Positions 16,539-25,280 of a DNA stretch of 59,757 nt are shown in pieces. The notes under the pieces are model-generated. The model worked only from the letters and a program-made list of their open reading frames with translations, had not been told where the DNA came from and searched no databases. This DNA is from Chloroflexota bacterium (GTDB lineage Bacteria; Chloroflexota; Anaerolineae; Anaerolineales; E44-bin32). How positions within the stretch are numbered: position 1 is the stretch's first letter; each line of letters begins with the position of its first letter. Location: the NCBI GenBank assembly GCA_022561215.1, contig JADFRQ010000014.1, positions 1 to 59,757 on the forward strand, written 5' to 3'. The translations under genes and the position numbers were made by a program.

Positions 16539-17846
16539 CTATGTGTGCCTGGGAGATTTGCGTTCCGGGGAGTGCTTCTCGAGTCCAAATAGCTTCCTCG
16601 TCACGATTGTGTAAAGAGCGAGTTCATCGCTGTGGACCTGTTCTTTGAGGGAAAGCGTCGGAATATTAATCAGCTTTTTGACCAGCGCCCGGGTGAGTGC
16701 TTCAACTTGCTCCCTTTCCGCTTCTGTTAAGTCAGGCAGTCGCCGCAAGCTGCGCGCGACCTCCTTGACACGAATATTCTCAGCCTGTTCATGTATCGCC
16801 GCGATCAGGGGGGTCACAGCAAGAGTATCGAACCAGGATTGAAACGCCTGCAATTCCTCTTCGATCAGATTCTCGACGCGTGGTACCTCGCTCATACGAA
16901 CATCAAGCCCTGCGTTTAGATGACCTTGCAATTGATCGAGATCGTAAAGCTGAACTCCGTCCAATTCTCGAACCGTAGGGTCGACATCCCTGGGGATAGC
17001 GATATCGATGATTACGAGTTTTCGATCACGTTTATCGTTTAAATTCGCGGCGACCATCTCCCGACTGAGAACGATTTCCGGCGCTGCTGTCGAGCTGATC
17101 ACGATATCCGCAAGCCGAAGTTCGTCCTGAAGGGCTTCGAAGGAGTGTGCGCGTGCCTCCCATCGATCCGCTAATTCTTGCGCACGTCCCATGGTCCTGT
17201 TGAGCACGACGATGTCCGTCACGCCTCGTTTGCGGAATGCCTCGACAGCCAGTTCAGCCATCTCGCCTGCGCCAATAACCAATACTCTAGCTGTCGAGAT
17301 TTCACCGTGGATCTTTGAAGCCAGGCGAACAGCAACGGAGCTTACAGATACCGGGTTTTGGGCAATGGCGGTTTCAGATCGTGCGCGTTTGCCAGTATGG
17401 ATTGCCGTTTGAAAGAGTCGCGAGAGTACAGGCCCCACTGAGCCCGCATCCTGCGCAAGCTTGTAGGCCTCGGAGACCTGCCCCAAGATCTGAGCCTCAC
17501 CGAGAAGCATGGATTCGAGCCCTGTGGCCACCCTATATAGATGCTGGACTGCGATTGAACCTCTCAAACGGTAGACGATATTTTTGAACTTATCGCGTGA
17601 TATCCCGCTCAGCTCGGCCAGCCACACTTCTAAAGCTTGGAAATCCACCGTTTGAGAAAGTGCGTAGACCTCCGTCCTGTTGCATGTGGATAGGATTGCA
17701 AGCTCCGCGGGATAATTGGTGGCAACCTTCTTGCTCAGTCCGAATTGCTCAAGCGCAATGCTTTGTTTCTCCTCGCCAATGGTAAGAGATTCTCGCAAGG
17801 CCAGAGGAGCAGTTCTATAGTTGAGTCCCATGGATAGGATAAACAT
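16539..17846 (-). CDS. hemA: Glutamyl-tRNA reductase
   Basis: First committed step of the C5 pathway: reduces glutamyl-tRNA to glutamate-1-semialdehyde with NADPH. The 435-residue protein shows GLNYRTAPLALRESL, the catalytic Cys in LSTCNRTEVYA, the substrate-binding segment ATGLESMLLGEAQILGQV, the NADPH Rossmann motif VLVIGAGEMAELAVEAF, and a C-terminal dimerisation helix bundle. It starts 6 bp after the regulator gene, so the two are almost certainly co-transcribed. N-terminal instability or heme feedback control is common in this family but not visible here. Confidence 0.97.
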   Translation of the reverse strand: MFILSMGLNYRTAPLALRESLTIGEEKQSIALEQFGLSKKVATNYPAELAILSTCNRTEVYALSQTVDFQALEVWLAELSGISRDKFKNIVYRLRGSIAVQHLYRVATGLESMLLGEAQILGQVSEAYKLAQDAGSVGPVLSRLFQTAIHTGKRARSETAIAQNPVSVSSVAVRLASKIHGEISTARVLVIGAGEMAELAVEAFRKRGVTDIVVLNRTMGRAQELADRWEARAHSFEALQDELRLADIVISSTAAPEIVLSREMVAANLNDKRDRKLVIIDIAIPRDVDPTVRELDGVQLYDLDQLQGHLNAGLDVRMSEVPRVENLIEEELQAFQSWFDTLAVTPLIAAIHEQAENIRVKEVARSLRRLPDLTEAEREQVEALTRALVKKLINIPTLSLKEQVHSDELALYTIVTRKLFGLEKHSPERKSPRHT

Positions 17847-17852
17847 CGCGGA

Positions 17853-18500
17853 TCAAATTTCTCCAACGTTTTCATCAGCAGGAATACTCTGATAATATTC
17901 CACCACCGAAAGATGGACGGTGTTGAATAATTCGGTCATGCGAGAGAAGATGCGCAAGTTGGCTTCCTGTCGCAGATTGGCAACATCAGGGAGCTCAAGC
18001 GCCGACAGCATCATAGTGTCACGAAAAAAGAGCATGATTCTGAGCAATTCGGGCAATTCGATCCCTAATTTTCGGGATCGGACAGCATAGGATACTCCCA
18101 CCTTTTCAGCTTCACTGCGAAGTCCACTATTCCTAAGGCTCGAGCCGACGTACTGCATCGTCAAGCCTAGCAGATGGCGACCCAATGCTCGAAATTCATC
18201 GCGATCTTGGTCTTGAAGCCCGACGAGCCAATTCGGTTTTGGTCGCATTGTAGAGAGCTGGCGTTGGGTCTTTACAAGTGCATTGCCGGCCAAGCGCTGT
18301 TCTAATCCCCCGATCGTTCTGAGTTTCATTCTCTGATCGATATGCGCATTGAGATCATGGATTAAGAAACGGCGATGGCCGCCGGGGGTGAGGCTTACTG
18401 GAATCTGACCGCTATTTGCCCACCTTCGAAGTGTATTGGGATGGGCCTCTACATAGGCGGCGGCTTTCGAAAGAGGCAACCATTCGCTTGGAATAGACAA
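17853..18500 (-). CDS. MerR-like HTH regulator with C-terminal helical domain
   Basis: A 215-residue protein, first gene of the heme operon. Residues 8-50 form a MerR/excisionase-type HTH (PLSKAAAYVEAHPNTLRRWA, then TPGGHRRF). Residues 95-205 are predicted all-helical (RHLLGLTMQYVG through LRIMLFFRDTMMLSAL), reminiscent of RsbR-type N-terminal sensory bundles. The domain has His, Met and Tyr residues that could contact a ligand, but I see no CP motif typical of heme regulators. The start is probably TTG 18500; no nearby ATG exists in frame. Control of the heme operon, including its own gene, is inferred from position. Two direct 8-mers just upstream may be its operator. Confidence 0.75.
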   Translation of the reverse strand: MSIPSEWLPLSKAAAYVEAHPNTLRRWANSGQIPVSLTPGGHRRFLIHDLNAHIDQRMKLRTIGGLEQRLAGNALVKTQRQLSTMRPKPNWLVGLQDQDRDEFRALGRHLLGLTMQYVGSSLRNSGLRSEAEKVGVSYAVRSRKLGIELPELLRIMLFFRDTMMLSALELPDVANLRQEANLRIFSRMTELFNTVHLSVVEYYQSIPADENVGEI

Positions 18501-18507
18501 TTTTGTA

Positions 18508-18525
18508 TCCAGAATAGTCCAGAAT
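18508..18525 (-). promoter_or_regulatory. Tandem 8-bp direct repeat upstream of the heme operon
   Basis: TCCAGAAT occurs at 18508-18515 and again at 18518-18525, a 10-bp period (one helical turn), 8-25 bp before the first gene. The spacing suits cooperative binding on one DNA face. A TATAAT-like hexamer also lies further upstream on the minus strand near 18588-18593, without a good -35. Confidence 0.4.
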
Positions 18526-18819
18526 TAAGCTTGAAATGTAATAAATCTTACCAAAAACTAATCACTTGTACCTTTGTGCACATATATTATATCGTATTGG
18601 ACATGGCTTATCATGCCGTGAACCAGGATCCAAATAATCTCATTTTAACGATGTTCGGCGTCCAATGGAGAATAAAATTCAATAAGGTGTCGTGCGCTGG
18701 CTTTACAAGCACACGTAAAGCAAGATTTGCTTAGTCCCAGCCAAACAAGATTCGAATCCATCATTGTTTGGTAACAATATCATTTGACTTGATACGGAAC
18801 CAGAGCAGAAAGCAGGGGC

Positions 18820-18895
18820 CAGGCGCTTTGCCAGAAGCAAAGCGTGTGAGGATTGGGCGCAATAAAAAACATTGCGTTTCGCCAATCTCAATTGG
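18820..18895. repeat. Hairpin repeat, right copy
   Basis: 73 of 76 bases match 7716-7791. It carries the same two stem-loops (CGCTTTGC/GCAAAGCG and CGCAAT/ATTGCG). It lies in the 590-bp gap between the heme regulator and the GTPase gene and continues into the degenerate tract that follows. Confidence 0.9.
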
Positions 18896-18970
18896 GGAAT
18901 GGGGAGTAGAGATGCGGAAAATGTAATAGGGGATCCGTAAGAAGAAAGTAGGAATCAGGTAGGACTGCGA

Positions 18971-19095
18971 TAGTAACTGTTTACTTATTCACCGGTCACA
19001 ATTTACTAATTTCTCGATTCCCTTTTACCGATTGACCAATTTCTTTTTACTGTTTGACCGATCACTGATTGACTGATTCCTTATTCCTGCTTACT
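18971..19095. repeat. Degenerate heptad-like tract, right
   Basis: Imperfect units such as TTTACTTATT, TTTACTAATTT, ACCGATTGACC and ACTGATTGACTGATT run up to the 3' end of the GTPase gene. Same type and relative place as 7892-7990. Confidence 0.55.
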
Positions 19096-19639
19096 TATCT
19101 ATTTCCTCCTTCTCCTTCATTTCCTCGAGGATGCTGTAGAGCAGTTCGAGCAGCACGGCTTTCACCGATTCTTTATCGGAGGCGACGCAGGGAAGGAATT
19201 TTATATTGCGGTCTATCCGTAGGGCAATACGTAAGTCGTCCACTTCCCAGGCGTCACTTATATCCTGCTTGTTTGCAGCAACAACGTACGGAGTGGGGGC
19301 ATAGGCACGGAATGTCTCCAGGATGCTCTTTGCCTCGCGAAAGGTTTCGGGGCGCGAACTATCGATGATGACGATAAACCCCAACATGCCTTCGGAGAGG
19401 ATCTCCCACATGAAGTCGAAACGTTTCTGACCGGGCGTACCGAAAAGGTAAAGAACGAGATCTTCATCAACCGTGATGCGGCCAAAATCCATGGCTACGG
19501 TTGTTGTTTCTTTGATTCGTTCCTCCGCGCTGGAAATCTTGCGTTCAGTGGAGACAACATCAATCTCACTCACAGACTGGATGAAGGCAGTCTTGCCAGC
19601 GTTGAAAGGACCGGTAACCACCATTTTAACCGTCTGCAT
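19091..19639 (-). CDS. Small Ras-like GTPase (MglA/conservon type)
   Basis: A 182-residue GTPase. The P-loop is TGPFNAGKTAF, switch I-like TTTVAMDFG, G3 LFGTPGQKRF, and G4 AANKQD. The G3 motif TPG rather than DTAG is typical of the bacterial MglA/CvnD-like group. The ATG at 19639 follows GAGGAT. It sits 13 bp after a DUF4388/PATAN gene, a pairing that suggests a two-component polarity or signalling module. Its 3' third is duplicated as a fragment at 8002-8148. Confidence 0.9.
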   Translation of the reverse strand: MQTVKMVVTGPFNAGKTAFIQSVSEIDVVSTERKISSAEERIKETTTVAMDFGRITVDEDLVLYLFGTPGQKRFDFMWEILSEGMLGFIVIIDSSRPETFREAKSILETFRAYAPTPYVVAANKQDISDAWEVDDLRIALRIDRNIKFLPCVASDKESVKAVLLELLYSILEEMKEKEEIDK

Positions 19640-19652
19640 GCGTGATCCTCAC

Positions 19653-20468
19653 TTATAACGAGCGGATGCGCTGGATCAAGCGATTAACCAGCGATTCTTT
19701 TTGTTCAATGTCAATAGGCTTGATTTGTTTTACCTGGGCGGGCAAGGGCATGCCATCAGGCCGGACGATTTCGACCAGACCAGCCTGCAGCAGGCCATAA
19801 ACAACCCTGCGGATTTCCAATTCACTCATCACATTTGCTTTCGCAATCTGAGTGATCGTATTTTTCGGATTTACGTACGATACAACTTTCCATTCTTCGA
19901 CGTTTAAGTTGACATCACGAATATTCGCACCGGGGCGTTCGACAAAATCAAGCGCCATGTCGAGGTTGGGGACTTCATCCCTGAGCCTTTCCCACTCGCG
20001 CATCCTGCGCGAGCCTTCAATGATGATATTTTCGAGGTTGAGACGGATGGTAATTCTGCCCTCCGGCGGAAGTACCCCCGCATCAAATCGGAAGAATCCC
20101 TCACCCCAGGTGAAGAGTTTATAGATAATGTCACGGAAGTACTGGCGAATGCTGGCGAGGATGTCTTGCTGAACCAAGTAGCCAGCATTGATCAAGAGCA
20201 AACCCAACGACTTATCATCCTTGTCCGAAGCATGCGTCTTTATCGCCCGCGCCTGGCGGCCAGAAATTAAGCCCCCACGGAGAAGAATCCCCGTGAGAGT
20301 ACCATCTTCATTGCCCACCTGCGCATAGATCAATTTTCCGTCTTGAAAAGAGACCCAGGCTGCTTCTGTCGGACCCTCAATCGTGAGCGTGCCGGTTTTT
20401 CGGGCTAGGTTAATCAGGTTGAGCAATTGGGTTACGCTGAAATCTCGGAGGTTACCCTTTAACGCCAT
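19653..20468 (-). CDS. DUF4388 (PATAN) domain protein
   Basis: A 271-residue cytoplasmic protein. The N-terminal PATAN/DUF4388 domain (residues 1-110) begins KGNLRDFSVTQLLNLI with KTGTLTI and the WVSFQDGKLIYA strand, then DIIYKLFTWGEGFFRFD. The C-terminal part (about 200-255) looks like a winged helix (ITQIAKANVMSELEIRRVVY). The family occurs with small GTPases and response regulators. It is directly upstream of the GTPase in the same transcript and may be its effector or regulator. Confidence 0.85.
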   Translation of the reverse strand: MALKGNLRDFSVTQLLNLINLARKTGTLTIEGPTEAAWVSFQDGKLIYAQVGNEDGTLTGILLRGGLISGRQARAIKTHASDKDDKSLGLLLINAGYLVQQDILASIRQYFRDIIYKLFTWGEGFFRFDAGVLPPEGRITIRLNLENIIIEGSRRMREWERLRDEVPNLDMALDFVERPGANIRDVNLNVEEWKVVSYVNPKNTITQIAKANVMSELEIRRVVYGLLQAGLVEIVRPDGMPLPAQVKQIKPIDIEQKESLVNRLIQRIRSL

Positions 20469-20546
20469 ACGGGCCTCTTAATCATACCTTTCACCAAGCT
20501 GGGGGATTATACTTTGGGAAAAAACATAGTGCAAACCATCGAATGC

Positions 20547-21080
20547 CTAAGTCAACCAGCCACCGCGCAGCTGGCGAACATTTAAGACTGTCAAAAACGC
20601 TTCAGGATCGATCGTTCGAATCCTCTTCGCAGTGCGTCGTACTGCGCCACGTCGGACATAGCAGTAAATAAGGCTTACCGTCCCTTGCAAACCTTCCGCA
20701 GCGACCTCCGTGACTCCGTGACCGCTTTCCCTTAATCCCTCGGTTACCAGGCTTCCCCTGCGCGAACTTATGATACGCATCAAGCTATACCCGGGGATAA
20801 AGCGTGACTGAATCGTAATTCCGATAACATTTCCCGTTGCAAATCCGGCCGCGTAGGCAAGAATGTTGATTGGATTTTGGAGATTTGCCAGAATAGTCGC
20901 TGCGCCAATGGCGAATGATGTTGCCTGGACGAATCCAAAAACCCACGCCGCGCCGCGTCTGCCCTGGACAACGAGCAGCATGCGCAAGGTGGCCACGGTT
21001 AAATCAAATGAACGTAATCCAAAAATGAGGGCAGCAATTTGCGCCGGAGGAAGCGCCTCGATCCAGGTTCTAATATCCAT
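20547..21080 (-). CDS. UPF0316 membrane protein (DUF5698-DUF2179), paralog 1
   Basis: A 177-residue protein: three transmembrane segments (DUF5698, residues 15-95) with TLRMLLVVQGRRGAAWVFGF and YAAGFATGNVIGI, then a soluble DUF2179 domain (100-170) containing RIISSRRGS. Function unknown. A tandem paralog lies 89 bp upstream; the two share the GRRGAAW, GFATGNV and RIISSRRGS blocks, so they arose by duplication. Confidence 0.9.
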   Translation of the reverse strand: MDIRTWIEALPPAQIAALIFGLRSFDLTVATLRMLLVVQGRRGAAWVFGFVQATSFAIGAATILANLQNPINILAYAAGFATGNVIGITIQSRFIPGYSLMRIISSRRGSLVTEGLRESGHGVTEVAAEGLQGTVSLIYCYVRRGAVRRTAKRIRTIDPEAFLTVLNVRQLRGGWLT

Positions 21081-21169
21081 TGCTTCTGCTTCCCGAGACC
21101 ATCTGCGTGGAGCGGGGGCGCGCCATTGACCTGGTTAATCGAAATTTACATCGGGGGACTATGCCAGGA

Positions 21170-21697
21170 TCAAGCACGCCAAAACCCTCGATTGAGAGGT
21201 CGTATATCCTCAACGGTCACAAAAGCATTGGGATCGATCTGCGATATTTCCTTCTGCACCCTGGTGATATCGCGTCGCCGCACACTTGAGCTGATGACGG
21301 CAACCGTTCCATCTTTGCCCCTTCCCGCCACTTCAGTGGCCGCATAACCAGCGCCACGCAGCGCTTCGACAATGGCACTTCCCCTTCGAGAGCTGATGAT
21401 GCGCAAATGAGCATGCCCGATCGCCAGGAATTCTTCGAGCGCCATGCCCACCACATTTCCGGTCGCAAACCCGGCTCCATAGGCCACGATATTCCAAAGA
21501 TTGTCGAGATTGCTGAGCACGCTAGTGATTGCAATGACCCAAATCGTGGACTGCATGAACCCCAATATCCAGGCAGCCCCGCGCCGGCTTCGAATGACAA
21601 ATAGAATCCGCAACGTATCCAGAGACATATCCCCGACACGCATGAGAAAAATGGCCAAGGTGATAATCACCGGAGGGATTGCCGAAAAATCGATCAT
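21170..21697 (-). CDS. UPF0316 membrane protein (DUF5698-DUF2179), paralog 2
   Basis: A 175-residue protein with the same architecture as its neighbour: SRRGAAWILGF, YGAGFATGNVVGMALEEFLAIGH and LRIISSRRGSAIVEAL. The ATG at 21697 overlaps the stop of the alpha-glucan phosphorylase gene as ATGA, so the longer open frame to 21826, which runs through glgP, is rejected. Both paralogs are probably transcribed from the glgP promoter. Confidence 0.9.
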   Translation of the reverse strand: MIDFSAIPPVIITLAIFLMRVGDMSLDTLRILFVIRSRRGAAWILGFMQSTIWVIAITSVLSNLDNLWNIVAYGAGFATGNVVGMALEEFLAIGHAHLRIISSRRGSAIVEALRGAGYAATEVAGRGKDGTVAVISSSVRRRDITRVQKEISQIDPNAFVTVEDIRPLNRGFWRA

Positions 21698-23871
21698 AGA
21701 TTCTTTAATTTGCTCGGTTCGCGGATGGCCGGCATATAAACTTGCTTGGCATATTGCTTTAACATTCGCCGCATGCTGAATATTGGTCCAATACTGGCAA
21801 TCGATTCCTTTACCCATCCAATCCATTCATTGGGCAGGTTGTCGGCGGAACGCTCGTAGTAGAGGGGAATAACTTGAGTTTCAAGAATAGCATAAAGTGT
21901 CGCGGCGTCAGTACTATCGGCCTCATCCTCATTTTCCCCATCATCCGTCCCGGCCAGGGCCCATCCGTTATGCCCGTTGTATCCCTCATTCCACCAACCA
22001 TCCAGAACGGACAGATTGATGACACCGTTGATCGCTGCCTTCTGCCCGGAGGTTCCCGATGCTTCCTTGAGCCGTCGAGGAGTATTTAGCCATACGTCTA
22101 CCCCTTGGACCAAATGGCGCGCCAGGTTGATATCGTAATCCTCGAGGAATACCAGTCTGCCGCCGAACTCTGCTCGTTTTACTGCCTGATAGACATCCTG
22201 GATGAGCCTTTTCCCTGGTTCATCCGCGGGATGAGCCTTACCTGCGAATATTATTTGCACGGGCCTCCCTGGCTGATTGACCAATTCCAGCAATCGATCA
22301 AGATCGTGCAGGATGAGATTCGCGCGCTTGTATGTTGCGAATCTTCGAGCGACCCCAATCGTTAACGCATACGGATCAAGAAGTACTCCGCTGGCAACAA
22401 CCTGAATCGGGTGAATCTTTCCTGCATACCATGGCTGGCGCGCACGCTCGAGCATATAGGAGACAAGTTTTCTTTTTAAGTGGCGCCGGACCTCCCAAAG
22501 CTCCGCATCTGGAATTTTATCGACGGCTTTCCAAATTGCGGCTTCATCAAGATGATCCTCCCAATTCTCATCAAAATAACGGTTATAGAGGTGCTTTAAT
22601 CGTCTGGCGAGCCAGGAGTTCGTATGGATTCCATTCGTGATGTGGGAAATAGGGATATCTTCTTCTGATACTTCTGGCCACATGAAAGACCACATCTTGC
22701 GCGCGACCTGTCCATGCAATTCCGATACCGCATTGCAGCGGCCAGACATCTTGATGGCCAGAACTGTCATACTAAATACTTCACCCCATGGCCGTTGCTG
22801 GCGAGCGAGATCGATAAAGGACTCGCGTTCGAAGCCAATCTCATTCCAAAGTTGGTTTAAGTACTTGTCGATGATCCAGAGTGGGAATTCGTCATGGCCT
22901 GCCGGGACGGGCGTGTGGGTGGTGAAGGCGGTACGGCGGCGTACCTGGGCGATCGCCTCCTCGAGGCCCATCCCTGCGGCGGCCAGTTCACGCAATCGCT
23001 CGAGGGTCATGAACGCAGAATGTCCTTCATTGAAATGCCATACCGCCGGATTAAACCCCAGCATGCGCAGCGCGCGTACGCCACCAACCCCTAATAATAT
23101 TTCTTGCGAGATGCGCAATTCTAAATCACTGGTATATAGGCGCGCAGTTAAGCTGCGATCGGAGGGCTGATTTAACTGCACATCGCTGTCCATCAAGAAT
23201 AAGGAGACACGCCCAATCTGTACTTTCCAGAGTCGGGCGTGGACGGTTCTCCCGGCCAATTGCACGCTTACGATAAGCGCTTCCCCGTGATTGTCACTTA
23301 CGGGAAGGACTGGAAGATCCGAAAATCGAAGCGAAGTGTACTCCGCTTCCTGCCAACCATCTTCCGTGATGTGTTGTTTAAAATATCCTTGTGTGTACAG
23401 GAACCCAATCGCAACAAGGGGAAAATCCAAATCGCTGGCTTCTTTTAGATAATCGCCGGATAGAACGCCCAATCCACCGGCGTAAAAGGGCAATGTCTCG
23501 TGCAAGCCAAACTCAGTCGAAAAATAGGCGATGGGGTGATTTTGCATCGCGGGGTAGGTTTCTTGATACCAGGTGGGGTTGACCCTCTTGATGTAGCCAT
23601 CAAAATGTTTAATTGCTTCGTCATAGGCATCGAGGTAATAGCGATCTTTCGTAGCCGCGGTTAAGCGTGCCTTGGATATTTCCCTTAGTAAGCGCACCGG
23701 ATTATGTTCGGTTGCCTCCCACAACTCCGCATCGAGAAGTTGGTAAAGTCGTACCGCATCGCCATTCCAGGTCCACCAAAGGTTATAGGCAAGATCGGAT
23801 AAACGTCGTATTCTGCGCGGCAGCTGAAAGTTGTTGTTTTGGATGGCTTTCGAATTGTTGGCGATTTCCAT
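21694..23871 (-). CDS. glgP: Alpha-glucan phosphorylase (short GlgP type)
   Basis: A 725-residue GT35 phosphorylase releasing glucose-1-phosphate from alpha-glucans. The N-terminal DUF3417 region (RIRRLSDLAYNLWWTWNGDA) marks the shorter, non-mammalian-like class. PAYFSTEFGLHETLPFYAGGLG lies at about residue 110, WHFNEGHSAF in the active site, and the PLP Lys in SGTSGQKAAINGVINLS. The family more often has SGTSGMKA. Upstream DNA is AT-rich with no clear promoter called. Confidence 0.93.
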   Translation of the reverse strand: MEIANNSKAIQNNNFQLPRRIRRLSDLAYNLWWTWNGDAVRLYQLLDAELWEATEHNPVRLLREISKARLTAATKDRYYLDAYDEAIKHFDGYIKRVNPTWYQETYPAMQNHPIAYFSTEFGLHETLPFYAGGLGVLSGDYLKEASDLDFPLVAIGFLYTQGYFKQHITEDGWQEAEYTSLRFSDLPVLPVSDNHGEALIVSVQLAGRTVHARLWKVQIGRVSLFLMDSDVQLNQPSDRSLTARLYTSDLELRISQEILLGVGGVRALRMLGFNPAVWHFNEGHSAFMTLERLRELAAAGMGLEEAIAQVRRRTAFTTHTPVPAGHDEFPLWIIDKYLNQLWNEIGFERESFIDLARQQRPWGEVFSMTVLAIKMSGRCNAVSELHGQVARKMWSFMWPEVSEEDIPISHITNGIHTNSWLARRLKHLYNRYFDENWEDHLDEAAIWKAVDKIPDAELWEVRRHLKRKLVSYMLERARQPWYAGKIHPIQVVASGVLLDPYALTIGVARRFATYKRANLILHDLDRLLELVNQPGRPVQIIFAGKAHPADEPGKRLIQDVYQAVKRAEFGGRLVFLEDYDINLARHLVQGVDVWLNTPRRLKEASGTSGQKAAINGVINLSVLDGWWNEGYNGHNGWALAGTDDGENEDEADSTDAATLYAILETQVIPLYYERSADNLPNEWIGWVKESIASIGPIFSMRRMLKQYAKQVYMPAIREPSKLKNL

Positions 23872-23961
23872 AAATTAAAAATACCCTTTCCAAATAGCCA
23901 ATTTAAGAAAATCTTCCATTTTGCATCATTTGAGGCGCATCATCATTCCAGGCCGAGGAAG

Positions 23962-24810
23962 TCAATTTGCCGCTCGAGAATCACTTATTCCTGCAAATAG
24001 GTCGGATTCGCGCAATCCAGCGTCTGCTTCAGGATAGCCGCGCATGAACATTTCGCCACCTTCCGCTAGTTTGAACATCAGCCTTAAGAGCCAGTATTGT
24101 TTGGGTTGATTCTCGAGTTGGCTGGCGTGGCAGGCGATTGCCTTTTTCTTCTTATCCAAAACCGAACGGATATCGATCCTGGCGTGAGTGGGAAACTTTA
24201 TTTTTGTGGCTTCAACCAAGTCGATATCGCTGTTGCGCCCCCATTTTCTAGGATTCTGTCCAAATAAGGGCATCAAACGTACGGCAGCCTTCATGGTTCT
24301 TCGCTGAAATGTTGCAAAATAAAGTTTACGGAGGTCCGTTTGCTGTTGATCCCGAGCGCTTTGAAATGCTTGCACTGTGGCGCGATGAATCGCCAGATGG
24401 TCGGGATGGCCATAACCACCGAAGGCGTCAAAAGTGATCACCACCTGGGGATTGATGCGTAACAAATGATCCTTTATTTTCCCGGCGATCACATCCAAAG
24501 GGGCGGCGGCAAGCGCCCGAGAATCACGGTTATCTTTACTCCCCGGCATTCCTGAATCACGATAATCGAGAAACTCGATCCGTGTCAACCCCAAATGTTT
24601 TGCGGCGCAGCGAAGCTCAGCCTCGCGTAGTTCGCCAAGTGTTCCAGTGTTTTCCTGAAGGGATTGCGGGATATTTCCCACCTCTCCACGCGTTGCGCAA
24701 ATAAGGGAAACCTCGACGCCTTGTTTCGCGTAGAGGGCCAGTGTGCCGCCTGGCCCGAAACTTTCGTCATCCGGATGGGCAAAAATCGCCAGCAATTTGC
24801 GTGAGTTCAA
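23962..24810 (-). CDS. PIG-L family deacetylase
   Basis: A 282-residue zinc-dependent N-acetyl deacetylase. The AHPDDESFGPGGTL motif (residues 11-24) holds the zinc His and catalytic Asp, and GGYGHPDHLAIHRATVQAF holds the third zinc His. Family members act on GlcNAc-linked substrates such as thiol precursors (MshB, BshB) or lipids. The substrate is unknown here and there are no thiol-biosynthesis neighbours. The start codon appears to be TTG. Confidence 0.9.
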   Translation of the reverse strand: MNSRKLLAIFAHPDDESFGPGGTLALYAKQGVEVSLICATRGEVGNIPQSLQENTGTLGELREAELRCAAKHLGLTRIEFLDYRDSGMPGSKDNRDSRALAAAPLDVIAGKIKDHLLRINPQVVITFDAFGGYGHPDHLAIHRATVQAFQSARDQQQTDLRKLYFATFQRRTMKAAVRLMPLFGQNPRKWGRNSDIDLVEATKIKFPTHARIDIRSVLDKKKKAIACHASQLENQPKQYWLLRLMFKLAEGGEMFMRGYPEADAGLRESDLFAGISDSRAAN

Positions 24811-24857
24811 GTTGCGCGCAATCCTTTGCAGTGCATAGTGTGAACCGATCTCCCAAT

Positions 24858-25280
24858 TTATACATCATTGCCCACAATCTGCACCACGATATTTCTCTGT
24901 CGTGGTCGAACATCAAAATCAATAAACAACACCTGCTGCCAGGTGCCCAGGATCATTTTGTGATTGTTTACGGGAATGGTGAGCGATGGTCCTATCAGGG
25001 CGGCCCGAAGATGGGAGTGTCCGTTGCCGTCGCCCCAGCGTAGATTATGTTTATATTCGGCAGCCTGGGGTGCAATCTGCTCTAGAGCGCGGCGCAGATC
25101 ATCCAACGCCCCGTCTTCATATTCGATCGTCGTTAATGCGCTGGTTGAAGAGGGAGTAAATAGGCAGACGATGCCCTCTCGAACACCAGATTTCGTGATG
25201 ATTTCCTGAACTTGATCGGTGAGGTCGAACATCTCGGAGTTGCCCCGGGTCCGAACCTCTACTTGTGCGCTGTAAATCAT
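24858..25280 (-). CDS. YjbQ / UPF0047 family protein
   Basis: A 140-residue single-domain protein with the family signature CLFTPSSTSALTTIEYEDG, NLRWGDGNGHSHLRAALIG and the C-terminal LGTWQQVLFIDFD. Some members show weak thiamin-phosphate synthase activity, but the physiological role is open. ATG 25280 follows AGGAGG; the longer open frame upstream lacks family similarity. Confidence 0.9.
   Translation of the reverse strand: MIYSAQVEVRTRGNSEMFDLTDQVQEIITKSGVREGIVCLFTPSSTSALTTIEYEDGALDDLRRALEQIAPQAAEYKHNLRWGDGNGHSHLRAALIGPSLTIPVNNHKMILGTWQQVLFIDFDVRPRQRNIVVQIVGNDV

Noticed and set aside
15578..16588. hemC from TTG 16588
   Set aside because: Adds 28 residues without family match and overlaps hemA; GTG 16504 preferred, though not proven.
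21170..21826. Longer UPF0316 frame
   Set aside because: Extension lies inside glgP; ATG 21697 overlaps the glgP stop as ATGA and starts the known domain.
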